From Heterobasidion occidentale (Eukaryota > Basidiomycota > Agaricomycetes > Russulales > Bondarzewiaceae), in contig JBCAQO010000009.1 of assembly GCA_039111635.1 (NCBI GenBank), forward strand, positions 1,550,001 through 1,614,000: DNA of 64,000 nucleotides. Reading direction: 5' to 3'. Each line of letters opens with the position of its first letter. Within the stretch, counting starts at the first letter, position 1. Both the position numbers and the translations under genes were made by a program. The notes beneath the pieces were generated by a model. It worked only from the letters and a program-made list of their open reading frames with translations, was not told the DNA's origin and searched no databases. Of this stretch, positions 33,901-45,105 are shown piece after piece.

Positions 33901-35347
33901 GAGGATGCCTGGGACGTTGAGAAAGGCAGGATATTTCCGCCTTAGCCTGGAGTTAATTGGTGAATAAGGTTGACGCTTCTAAGATGGCGATGATCGTACC
34001 ATGCAGCCCACAGGACGACAATTATGATGGCAACTAGAGTGGCAGCACTAGCGATGATGACAATGAAGCGCAGGATTTCGCGCTGCAGTGTCGTCATTTG
34101 CGTGGGGGAAGCGGACGACATCTTGGCGATTTGCCCGCTATTAAAACACATGAGTGATTGTACTCGTTGTTTGAACAATTCCAATTAGACCAACAAGACA
34201 GTGCGATCGCCAGTCTGAACAACAAGCCCGATGCCAGATCCGTTGACGCAAAGTGTTCCTTGAAGTGCGATGTTTTTGGTCTGACGAACAGTCAGAATCA
34301 TGTCATCGAGAGTATCGTCGAGATGGAGAAACGTATATACCTCCATGATGTTATCATTAGTAGCCTCTAAACGTCCCGATATTGGCTCGCTCTGAGAGAT
34401 GAATGAGCCTCACATTTCTGAGCTTGCTCAACAGCGGCGCTTACTTCTCCTGTGAGCACACTTCGATCAAACCTCAGATCCCCGCTGACCTCGATCAGCC
34501 GTAAATCTGCAGGCACCTTTTTGCCCATGGCGACGAAGGCTAAATCACCGGGGACAAGATCGGCTGCAGGAACAACGGTCTGCACGCCATCGCGTAGAAC
34601 CAAGACGTCGACAGGAAGCATGTCCTGGATAGATGCCATGACACGGGAGGTAGAGAAATCTTGCCAAGCATTGAAGAGCGTTTGAACGACGACAACGACG
34701 AGAAGAACAACGGCGAGGGCGAGGTTGGATGCCTGAGGGTGATCGCCTCCCAGTGGCTTCCTGAACATGCGTTGTAAGAAACATGTTAGAACACATCTAG
34801 GACTGCGTACCATGCTATGAAGCAAATGACACTAGCGGTGAGAAGAAGGCTTCCAAACCCACCGAAAACCCAGCCAAGAACTTTCCGCAAAGTATTGCTC
34901 TTGGGAGGAGATATGATGTTCCTACCGTTCGCGACTATGCGGCGTTGGACCTGCGCAGAATCTAAGCCTGTCTTTGGAGAGACTGAAAGCCTCTGGAACG
35001 CCTCTTGAAGGGAGATAGAATGCCAGTCGAGCGATATGATTTCTGAGTAGTGTCAGTTCCAAGAGGAGAGATATCAAAAGAAAGAGCTTGCCTTTAATAG
35101 CGTCTTGCCTGGAGCGGCCTGCAGAATCGTCACCGAAGCTGCTTCGATGTTCGACTTGCAAGCTGAGGGTTCGAAATTCGACGGGAAGACGAGTGTGTGG
35201 ATCCACGATCTCATGACGAGAAAGGGTGCGAACAGGACGCTGGCCTAAGGGAACACCGCTACCCCCTGCGCTCGGAGCATCGATGGTGACAGTCCTCGGG
35301 ATTGGTAGTTTGAGCGCCTCAACGTCGCTGGTGTTTGGGGTGATCAT
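30946..35347 (-). CDS. P-type cation-transporting ATPase, type IIC, complete
   Basis: Full-length pump of the fungal Na+/K+-ATPase-like (type IIC) family, expected in a cellular membrane. ATG at 35347 (MITPNTSDVEALKLPIPRT), then the family hallmark VEFRTLS and the N-terminal LDWHSISLQEAF. Actuator-domain TGE occurs in SVLTGE, PEGLP in the membrane domain near 33860, and the phosphorylation site DKTGTLTQNKM near 33510. KGAPDVLLSRC lies near 32950 and TGDGVNDAP near 32215. The stop is at 30946-30948. About a dozen short introns separate the exons. One is GC-AG (AAG|GCAGGC ... CTCCAG|AAT), joining FNSK to NKFMLTL. I see no frame break. The 3' part lies in the palindrome and is duplicated at 1-1871. 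A splice-acceptor-like TTCTAG just before the ATG hints at a 5' UTR intron. Confidence 0.93.
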
Positions 35348-35379
35348 CGTCGGCTAGAAGAAAAAAGGGAGATACGATA

Positions 35380-36310
35380 ACAATGCCAGATTTTATGAGA
35401 ACTGAGCCTAGGGATATGGAGAGCTACAGGGGCCTTGTATGCTGGTCCGTGCGCTTGTCCATTTCCAAGTGCAATCAGCGATTGCGTAACCTCGCCACCA
35501 AAGTAGGCAGAGGGACTTTCGCTAGAGGAGTGAGGAGTTGAAAATGGAGCTATTTTTGCTCGATACTGCTACGATCCCAGCGAGCATGCAACAGGCTGCG
35601 ACAGAGCGAATATCGCCATAGGAGAGCTTCGGTGTGCCATGTGCGGTGAGCCCTTGATAGGTACTCTGCCTGTCTTCCTGGCCGTCATAGCACAGACAAT
35701 TATGAGATTTAAGAGAACAAATACGGAGCTTGGAAAACCTCAGGAGGATTTGGCCATCTGGTGTGGGGGGCGGTATAATTTGAAATGGACGAACGTGCGA
35801 CAATCCGGACACTAGATACCACAGAGGCAACAGTCCAGCCTAAATCAATTGTTGACATCGACATGGTCCACTGTTCCAAGCTCCGGTATGTCATGGAAAG
35901 TGTTCCGCTTCAAAATTAGTTCACTGTTAAAACGCGGTCAATGAAGTTTTGTGGTCAACAGGGTTGAAACTTACTGCCAGAAGCGCCACAACTGCCCACA
36001 GCGGAGTGCCAAACCAAGGGCACAGCCTCAGGCGGACGGCCGCTGGCACTCCTTCATCGATGATGAACTGTCTTCGTTGCAAAAGGTTGACTACAGGACA
36101 TTAGAAGCTACAAGTTGATTATTAGGTTCGACGTCATGTGAGATAAAAGGAAGCTCACAGTCGTTTACTGGGATGATGATGCTAGGTGGTCAGTCCATGG
36201 CCCGATGGAGGCAAGGGCGATGGCGGCGACAACGTTTGTGTCAGCGACGACAGGGTCGGAGCGTGGATGCCGACAGAGGCAAGACGTTCGCATGGGAGAC
36301 TATGGGAGAG
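35380..36310 (-). CDS. Possible small membrane-protein gene or 5' exons, unresolved
   Basis: Protein-like stretches on the minus strand upstream of the ATPase: NVVAAIALASIGPWTDHL near 36240, RRQFIIDEGVPAAVRLRL near 36070, a hydrophobic stretch SSVFVLLNLIIVCAMTAR near 35710, and SAYFGGEVTQSLIALGNG near 35490. Plausible GT-AG introns lie between some of them. I could not assemble a clean reading frame or name a family. It could be a separate gene or could contribute 5' exons to the ATPase transcript. Confidence 0.3.
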
Positions 36311-36422
36311 CACCGATCTCCCACGTTTGCGGCTTACAATCTCTGAAAACCCTCTGGAAAATTAGAAGGTGCTGTATTTCCCTCAATCATAAGACGTGCT
36401 TCCAACGTGATGTACTGCACTA

Positions 36423-37682
36423 TCACAGAACAGAACTATCAACGATTTGTGGACCCAAGTCTTCAGTGCGCTCCTGGGGCATCAATGTCACCCACCGCGA
36501 CTTCAGGATCTCTGGCCCTCTCTTTCCGAAATACCTCTCGCTCTCGAAACTCCACTGATCGTTCGCCCGCACCCAATTCCCAAGCCCGTCTACATACCGC
36601 GCTACTTGCGAGTCGATCGGCTCTCCCCACTTTGGCACTTTGTCAAAGTTCTCATTGAACTTCCGCTCCAGCTCCTTGTGGTACTCATCCACCCATCTCA
36701 TCGCCCCAGCAACATCCGTCTTCAGCTGGTTCATGGCAATCCTCACGATATTGTGACTGTCGTCTCCTCTCGCTTGCTCCAGGTTGTATGACACGATATC
36801 CTGATTCAAGGTCGTCGTCATCGCCCTGACCATCGAGAAGCATCTGAGAGAACCCTTACGTTTCCGAGGCACAGCATATCGATGACCCAAATCGACAAGT
36901 CTTGAATCACAGGGTGGTTGATCACCTCGTCTGGGAGGTCCATGCCAAGCTCGAGGAGGGCGAACGATGGTTTTGCGCCGATGGTGTCTCGTCGAACCTC
37001 CAAGTAACTATCGATGTCGCGAATATACGCGTGGGTCCGGTCTGCGGCTTGCTGGACCACCGACTGCATGTAGGTGTCGAATGTCTCTATGAATCGCTTC
37101 TGGGACTGTGGACTGGCTGTTTTGATGGCAAGTTCCCAGTATCTGTCCGATATCCAATTGTCAGTGTTGGCCACAGAACCCACGGTTTGCAAGAGACACT
37201 CACTGGCGAGTGACCTCGCCGCCGACCCATTCACCCTTTGGGCGAGGCTTGTGTGGGTTTCGCAGGGCATCCATGACGATGTCGGCTTGGTTCTGGACCT
37301 CGTCAACGCCTGCGATGTCAGAATACTCGTCGATGACGAAGAAGAGGTTCATGAGATCACAACCGGTACGTAGGTGCTCTGGAGGATGTCAGCTCTATCG
37401 TCAGCCTTGATGTACTTAAGGCATACCCTTTGTTGCGAGCGGGTATGCAAATGACGCTAGAAGGTCTGCATCATGGAAGGTCAGACCGATAAGTCTCGAT
37501 GGTGTTGGTAGTCACTGACTGAAATCGCAGCGATCGAACGCATATTGAGCTTTGGGACTGAAGGCGCCGAAGCTTGCTAGCCATGCCGCAGACTCTTTCT
37601 TGACTTCAGGATAATGCGGGTTCAGATGGCGGGGCCACTTCCAGTTAGCGAGAGTGTCTGGTATGTAAATCTTCTGGGCCAT
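36423..37682 (-). CDS. Sesquiterpene synthase (terpene cyclase)
   Basis: Class I terpene cyclase of the Agaricomycete sesquiterpene synthase type. It would ionise farnesyl diphosphate with Mg2+ and cyclise it. ATG at 37682 starts [20 protein letters not shown]. The first metal motif is DEYSD in [14 protein letters not shown] near 37320-37350. The NSE motif [20 protein letters not shown] spans an intron near 36790-36870. The C-terminal [10 protein letters not shown] carries the RY pair, and [26 protein letters not shown] is typical of the family. Stop at 36423. Four to five exons with short introns; all motifs are intact. Sequence character suggests the clade that includes protoilludene-type synthases, but the product cannot be read from sequence. 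The prenyltransferase at 38748-40103 lies upstream on the same strand. Confidence 0.93.
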
Positions 37683-38747
37683 TAGGTGTTGGTGGGGTCT
37701 AGAGAGGTCTATCGTTCCAAGAGCGCGTTTGAGCGGTCAGTTCTTTTAAGCACTGCCGCTGACGCTGGCCCTCCATATGGGGAGGACCTAGTTCATGGAG
37801 GACTTACATGATTCGCCGGTCTAGGCTTAGTTTCGTACCGGGCACATTCTCCCTGTGCTAGGATTCGGTTCCTGCGGTTGCATTTGTGCCTCCTTTGTAG
37901 GTTCGCCATCGTTTCTCGAACATAGGCTCTCCCATCTGAAATAGTCGCCGACTTGGCACCTATTGCAGTCGAAACGCCTTGTTTTTTGTTCCTACCTGAT
38001 GCCCTTCAAATTGCATCCAGGGTCAATATGATCTCCCCGAAAGGCAGTATGTCTGCCCTTGGGTTGAACCGCGACGGCATCCTCGATCGCCACTGCTATC
38101 AGCCGGCGCTTCGATATCATCGTTCTCGGTGAAACGGCGCTGGCACCTGGCGATTGTCCTCCTTTACCACTCGACCGTTCGAACCCCGTGATTGCCGCGT
38201 AGAAGGGGGCCTTCAATGTGCCTCAAAATCTATTACAGGCCCTGAACGACTGTGAGGACTGTTGCAGTGTTCCCGTGAGGCTGGAATTGACACAATCATG
38301 CCGGTATTTCTCAGCGGTGTGGAGGTACTGAATGTGGTCGAAATACCGATGATTGGTTCAGGCCTCAGGTAAAATGCCCTGTGTCCTAGCCCCTCGGGCA
38401 TAATTACAGACTCAGCTGATGAAGATTGTATCAGTACGCGTGCACTTGTAAACAATACTGTTCCAAACAACTGATTAAACTCATTCATTTACACCCGATT
38501 TGAGACTGGCGTTGATGCTACCGTCGACGCCCATTCGGAGGTGCCCCTCATCTTCGCTCATTCTCGTAATTAGCATCATTCCATTCCATCAATGGTTGAT
38601 CTTTGGAATCATCGAGGTTTCAACGAACAGAGTTGCCCTGTTGCTCCATGCAGTCGAACTAGATCACGATGAACAGTCGGTCATAGGTCTATTTCGCCAG
38701 CCAACAACTCGATTCGGAGTAAAGGACATTGAATTGATGAACAGCTT
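37683..38747. other. Intergenic region between terpene synthase and prenyltransferase
   Basis: About 1.06 kb holding the promoter of the terpene synthase and the 3' end of the prenyltransferase. Short ORFs are present but show no protein-like pattern. I see no repeat or RNA gene. Confidence 0.5.
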
Positions 38748-40103
38748 TTATTTTTGCCTCTTGTAGACCTTCTCCAAGAAGGTCCTGAATACCTCGCGTC
38801 CGACAGTGGCTTCTCCAGAATTGCTCCGAATTTCAGGCAGTTCATCGATGAGAGCATTGATTCTGTCATGTGCGTCCTTCTCATACTCCTCGTAGCGAGC
38901 GCGGATGCCAACCTCCTCGAAGACATCCTTGACGCGTGTCTCGCATTCAGGATCCTTCCTACCATAATTGGCGTTAAGAACGGTGCGCTGGGCTGGAGTG
39001 GCGGATGCGAGGGCGATGTTGATGCACCAGGAGCACTTGTTGTCGACGATGTCCGTGCCAATTTTTCCAATCTGTTCGGGCGTACCAGCAAAATCGAGGT
39101 AATCGTCCTGGACTTGGAAATATTCTCCAAGAGGGAGGAGGATTCTCAAGGCGAGCTTGTAAGGATCCGAGGGGTTCCAGGGGTCCGAGGTAATTCCGCA
39201 CATAAGCATGGCCATCGAAATGGGGAGGTAGAATGAGTAGAATGCTGTCTTGTACGTCACGATGAGGCGATGTCTGTGAAAGGTTCGTCAAGTTTGTGAT
39301 TGAATTTGGAACAAAAATAACGAAACGTGCCGGTCGAGTGAGAACTTGCTTAGATCAACCTTGTTTTGTGGGGCAGTAATGAGGTCCACAAGTTGACCCA
39401 TTTCTGTCATGTAGATCACCTTCATGATACAGAATAAATACCATAAATGTTATTTCCTCGTTGGCCTGAACAACCTCATACCTCATGTATGAGATCCAAA
39501 AGCTCGGTGTAATATGTCGTACTCCTGAAGTGGGCGCGAAGCATACGATAGAGAGCACCCTCTAAAAGCAGTGCATCATTGATCGCAATAGTCCCGACGT
39601 CATCTCGACGATACCAGCACGGCTGGCCCCGTCGACTGATAGAACCATCCATAAAGTCATCGGAGACAAGGAAGACGGCTTGGAGCTTCGTGATTATATG
39701 ATGATTAGGGAGTGCAACAACAAGTGAAGGGTCGAAAACGAACAAACTCAATGGACCAGCCGAGAACGGCAGCCTTCAGGTACTCATCATCTGTCAACAA
39801 GCGACCCTTCAGAATTTTGACTGTGTCAACAACGCTATTTCCTCGGTTCAGCTTCCCGCCAGGGACATTGTAGTCCAGAGCCTTGAGGGGAAAAGATAAA
39901 TACATAGACTGCGCAATATAGGGGAGCAGACTCACGCGGCGATACCAGTTCACGGCATCTGGCGGCATGCCATGTTCAGTGAAATGAGCGAGAAGCTCAG
40001 TACGTATTGTAACGAATGTCCTTTCGAAGCGAAGGCGCATTGCCTCCTTTGTGTCTTCCGATCGCCCACTGGCGTCAAGACCTCTATTGTTGACAATGTC
40101 CAT
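38748..40103 (-). CDS. ERG20: Farnesyl diphosphate synthase-type prenyltransferase
   Basis: Trans-isoprenyl diphosphate synthase that condenses isopentenyl diphosphate with allylic diphosphates, normally making farnesyl diphosphate in the mevalonate pathway. ATG at 40103. The first aspartate-rich motif is [20 protein letters not shown] near 39640-39690 and the second is [22 protein letters not shown] near 39080-39130. The last exon ends in EKVYKRQK at 38748. About six exons. By layout and C-terminus it resembles eukaryotic FPP synthase (about 350 residues). The residue five places before the first aspartate motif is Val, where FPP synthases usually have Phe or Tyr, which may alter chain length. 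It could be the housekeeping enzyme or a paralogue devoted to the neighbouring terpene synthase. Confidence 0.9.
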
Positions 40104-41629
40104 TTGTTAAGAGAGAACCCTGGGATCAAAAGGAGGGATGAAGATGAAGAGCATCGAAAGACGCATGAGACGACTATATACATGCTGAGAACACAAAAAT
40201 CAGAAAACGAAGGCAAAGTGGAACAGAAGCTGATGAACGAACCTTTAATCAGTCTGACTGACTCCCACCAGTCCAGGCCCTGGCCATAATCAGGGTAGGC
40301 AAGTTCTGCAGGCAACTAGGTAAATTCGGGTTAGAAGGTAAAGGAGTAAAAGGAAACCTAAATTGTGTTTGTCCGAGAGCTCCAAACGATCTTTCAGCCA
40401 ACTGGGGCTCTTTCGAGATATCCAAATGGACGCCAATCAATCAGTCACAACGAACGATACACTGTTCCATGAGCCATAAAATGGGACTGTACCTGGCGCC
40501 TGAAAGTGATGACAGCAAGTGAGTACTTATTTTTGAGTGTCCATTTCATGCACTTTGCGTCCTGGCGACGATGTAATCCACTATCAATTGACTCGCTATG
40601 CGTGTTCGCATATAGCTAGGCAAATGTGAATAATTGAATCTTGAGATTCGGAAGACGTTGGGAATGTTTGAGCATTGGCCAACAGATGCTTCATAACCTG
40701 TTATTACGATACATTAGTAAAACGCAACATGGCGGATGGAACTCCATTCCCGTCGCTGGATCGCCGACGGACACCTTAAATCAAAATATGGAGGTAGTTT
40801 AGCGCCCTGCGATCCGTGAAAAAAGCCATCGTCCTTAAGTTCTTTTGTTCATGCGGAGTGAACTTACAGCGAAAGATATATAGCGAAATGACAGGGGCGG
40901 GGCCCAAGCATGCCTTCATGCTGCTAGGTTGCAAAGACGACCGACGTCCACGGGCAGGGTTGTTGTGGTGCGGCGCCTGCAGGCCATGACACAATATGAT
41001 CGATTATAGCGATCTGATGGTCTGTGATGCGCGAAACCAGAATGCAATCGTTAAAAAGAAAGATGTTAGTCGGAGCCCATTCGAGCGGAACAGCAGGTGT
41101 ATATTTGGATTTTGCGTTAGCCCGTTGCTGCGCTCGCAAGACATTGGAGCAATCAACTTACGGCTGACTGAAATCCCATTAGCCAAAGGGGCAAAGGGCG
41201 TTAACAGGGATTACGACAATGGTGTGACAAACGGAGCGTAGGAAGCAAAGGCGAGTCGTAATACTTGAAAGAGACGTAGATGTAGCAAGATTTTGTTTTG
41301 CTTGTCCTTGATGCAACTCGTGACAATTGGCTCCAATCCGATAGATTCTGTGGAGAGTCCAAGAGGCTTTTGCGGCTGCAAGGTCGACATGGGCAATCCA
41401 CCCTATATTGACGCTTGATCAAGTGGCGCAAAGTGATGATTAATTAGCCAGAAGACAACGCCTTGGAGATGACTAGTGACGCCCGTCATCTATTCTTGAA
41501 CTGGCAGTACAATGTTGACCAATACGGGGGGAGATTGTATTATATTTGAGTGGTAAACCCAGAGTAGTGAGCTGATCATGCGCTGCAAGATAAACCCATT
41601 TTGAACATCCGAATCCTGAAGACAGCCTC
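40104..41629. other. Intergenic region up to the scaffold gap
   Basis: About 1.5 kb. The 5' UTR and promoter of the prenyltransferase probably lie at 40104-40600. Several short ORFs on both strands show no recognisable pattern. Sequence next to the gap (41470-41629) does not read as a continuation of tuberin. Confidence 0.5.
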
Positions 41630-41729
41630 NNNNNNNNNNNNNNNNNNNNNNNNNNNNNNNNNNNNNNNNNNNNNNNNNNNNNNNNNNNNNNNNNNNNNNN
41701 NNNNNNNNNNNNNNNNNNNNNNNNNNNNN
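41630..41729. other. Scaffold gap of 100 N
   Basis: Exactly 100 undetermined bases, the usual placeholder for a gap of unknown size. It cuts the tuberin gene. Confidence 0.99.
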
Positions 41730-44700
41730 CGGGAACTCGCCATATAGGTGCCTTGGTCTTTTTCTCAGGCAAAACTCCTGCCGGTAGTTTGATTCGACCG
41801 GCTGCGCGAGAGCGGCTTCGGCTGGAGCCTGAATGCGAAGGCATAGTGTCATGCCCTCTTGACCATCTTCTACCACCTCTCTCTGGTGCCCTTGCGCGTG
41901 ATTTCAACAACTCCTGTATGTCACTGGGATCGTCGCCGGTTATATCGTCACCATCACCACCGACATGAGGTTGTATCTCTGCTCTTCCGATGAGTCCCGC
42001 TAGAGCCATAATATGTCCGAGTCGGTCGTACCGAGTAAACAACGAAAACAAGCGATGATCACGGTCAACTCTCAGACGGAAGAAGAACTGGAGGACAGCA
42101 AGTCGTGCATGTGGACTTTTGGACTTCGATATTAGATCAATGAGGATACGAAAAACGCGTACAGCAAGCTCGCGGTTGGCTTCCTTGAGCGCGTAGGGTG
42201 TGAATGACAATTGGCTGAAAACGTGAAGGAGTGCTACGACAGCGCCTACCGAACCTGGGGGCGCTGTCAGCTCGAGACTAGGGGCGAAACCATGGCCGGT
42301 GATGGGGTGTCCTCGGTGGACAATTGTGGCGGTTGCATTGCAGGACGAATGGTGCTGGAGGTGAAAGTGAGATTCGAATAAGGCGGATTGGAGTCACGCT
42401 CCTTGTGTGTTGTCACGACTTCAAATTGATTGGAAAGGTTGTGATTAATGGAGGGAGATGACTGCGGAAGGAAGGGGTGTGGGGACATGCGCACTAAAGT
42501 TCATCATTGTTGGTTCGTTATCTTCCCCGACATCACTTCCGAGAGCACAGTTTATCATGATTTCCAGTGCCTGATCCACGAACGAGGTTCCAGGAGCGAA
42601 AACATCTTCCACACTCTGTTCATCGCCCTCTGTCGTTCGTAAAACAACTCATCAGCAAGAAGATTCCACACAATAACACTTCCTCCCATCGCACCACTAT
42701 CGACCTCGAGTCTCCGCCAGCTGGAAAGCACGAGATCTACGAATGGATGTCGATGTTTAGGAACATCTTTAACAAAGACGGCGACGGATTGCAGAGCATC
42801 GAGCACCACGGATCTTGTCAGGGGCCTGGATGGCATGAACAGGGTGAGGTTATTCAGGATTCTCTCCCAATTTGTGATCCATTCCAGGTTGATAGGATAC
42901 AGGTCTCCGCGGTCGGACATTACCCCAATAAGCTTTGCCGTATCGGCATCATTGAGGTGATCAGAGATGCTGAGGAGGATCGTGGAGAGAAGCGGGTTGG
43001 AAGGGGTCTTTTCATGATCGCGGTCAAGAAGGTATGTCAAACTTTGAAGAAACGGTGTAGGCGCTTCGCTGAGCGAGAGAGCGGGATTATCAAGGGCTGT
43101 CCATGATGGTTGCTAGAAGTGGGGTCATAAGTTGTCATTGACGATGTCGAAGTTCAAGAGAGACGACCTACGTGAGCGGACGAACATAGTTCGTGAGTGC
43201 ATGTAATATTTCACCTACTGCATTCGTCTCCTCCTGTTGGATGTCGTTCAGATCTTCCCGCTCATCATACTCTTGGAACACATCCTTGAGCACGCCGGCT
43301 AATTCCAGCAAAACATCTTCCCTTTCGTGTCCATTACCGGAGACAAGCTCATTTGACGGTAGTTCTACCCAAGCATCCGCTGCTCTGCGCAAGATCCGAC
43401 CTACTTTGCCTAGATCGCCGCGCGTGACTTCATCTTTCGCCCAAGCAAGTTCCATCATCTCCTGGTCTAAATTGATGTTACCAGGTGCGCCTGACGGAGT
43501 ATATGTATCACTGCTGGCACGAGCGATGAAGGCACGAGCAAGGCGGGAGCACAAGGTCCGCCTAATATATATTCGAAGTGCACGGCAGGCTCCCGTTGAG
43601 ATTTGTGCTGAAGCATGCAGTGTTAATGAATTGTCGGATATGGGAAGCAGGTGCCGTTTGAGAATTAGAAAGCATGACGTCGAGTAGGTCCCATTGAGCA
43701 AGGGATCGAGAGTATTGATGATGCGTCGTTCCAAGGGTTCTGCAGATGCTTCAAATGGGTTGCTGGTCAGAGAGAGGCGAGGAAGGGATGAGGAATATGA
43801 GGCCAAGCAGCGAAAGAGAATCAGCAAGATGGAAGGATGATGTTCATGTGAGAGATATCTGAGTTGAGTTGAGAGGTGATTGAGATAGATGTTCAGAGCG
43901 ATGTCAAGAGCACGTCGGCTGATTGATGTTGAGTGGACACTAGGAGAGGACGCTGAGGGAACAGATATGGAAGAGGGATGTCGACGGTGTGTCATGCGAG
44001 TTGGAGTGATCGAAGGACTTTGTGTCTCGCCAGTTGTGGGAACAGAACCAAAGCTATCGCTAGGAAGGAGTAGACAATGCTCGATGAGCTGGGCAAAACC
44101 CTTCAGGAAGCTGGTGATGTCGTCTTTTTGTAGACGAGAGATAACCTCTACCCTCGAAGCTGTTCTCGAGAAAAGTTCGCTCAGGGTATCGATGCAACGT
44201 TCCCGCTCTGTACGCTCTGTCACTAGAAGGCCGCTGCGGGCCATGATCCCTTGAAATGTGACATTGATCCAGCGTTCGAGCAGACGCAAAAGATGAACCT
44301 CAATGGCCACCACTTCTGTACCCTGTTTTGTAAGTGCTTCAAGAGCTTTGAATCGCGGTTCCCAGAGGTCTTGAATCCATGCATCTGCACTAGCCTGGAA
44401 TAAAGAAAAAAAGGCGACTCGGTCGGATTGACTAAGAGGGCTCGAATGATTAGATCCCAATAGTGAAGAAAGGATGTCGAAGCCAGCAGCTTGGCAACTC
44501 GAAGGGGCATTCTGTGTACATAACGAGCTCAGAATAGGAAGGAGAACTTGTAGGCGGATGGCGGACGGGGGTGTTTGTTCAGAGGCAAGGGCACCAGCTA
44601 AAGCTCGAGCATGAGATAATGACGGGACGGCGGGAGGTGAAAGCAAGGAGATGAGTGTCTCTACGGTCTGCGAAGGCTGCGCCGGTGATGCTGTTGCTGG

Positions 44701-44799
44701 AGGTAGGACACTTTGGGGAGGATCTGGACGCTTTCGCCAGGGAAAGGGGGTGTACGAAGTTGTGTGTGGATCGTTGGCGACCCTTGTGCCCATCTGCAT
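41730..44799 (-). CDS. tsc2: Tuberin (TSC2) homologue, N-terminal part, cut by gap
   Basis: N-terminal region of the fungal tuberin homologue, the GTPase-activating subunit of the TSC complex that restrains Rheb and TORC1. ATG at 44799. The first exon (to 43168) is a long helical-repeat region with PFPWRKRPDPPQ, LWEPRFKALEALTKQG and LLRLLERWINVTF. An intron at about 43107-43170 leads to QPSWTALDNPALSLSEAP. The next exon reads PSRPLTRSVVLDALQSVAVF and RRLEVDSGAMGGSVIVWNLL. A later exon has ARLAVLQFFFRLRVDRDHRLF near 42080, which is typical of tuberins. The frame runs into the gap after KKTKAPIWRVP. The C-terminal RapGAP domain is not in the window. It is a truncation by assembly, not by mutation. 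Confidence 0.85.
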
Positions 44800-44860
44800 C
44801 CTGTGGTGGCATCCAGCTGCAGTTGGTCCTCACAAGTCAGAGCTTTCGAAACTACAGGTA

Positions 44861-45001
44861 CAGTGACTTGCATATCATTCTGCAGGTCGAGTCTCCTAGT
44901 TTTTGTTTGCAGTAGCCAAACAGTCACGGCCAGTCACATACGACATCAGTAACATAAGCTACGGGAGCCCGACCTGCAGATTGATAGCATGCAAGTCACT
45001 G
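44861..45001. mobile_element. Small Tc1/mariner-type MITE upstream of tuberin
   Basis: 141 bp bounded by inverted repeats CAGTGACTTGCAT and ATGCAAGTCACTG, flanked by TA on both sides (44859-44860 and 45002-45003). Similarity of the inverted ends extends inward about 35 bp with small gaps, including CTGCAGGTCG/CGACCTGCAG. No coding capacity. The TA duplication points to Tc1/mariner-type mobilisation. It lies about 60 bp upstream of the tuberin ATG, probably in the 5' UTR or promoter. Confidence 0.8.
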
Positions 45002-45105
45002 TAAAGTGTCGGATGTAGACGTTATCAGATATGAGTCAGATGGAGCATCGGACGCTTCTCTCTGATATTGATCAGTAATTAATCTGGTATATTATACCTA
45101 ATTGA

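Noticed and set aside
41473..42210. Single ORF reading through the N gap
   Set aside because: The frame across 100 undetermined bases is meaningless, and sequence on the far side does not resemble tuberin.
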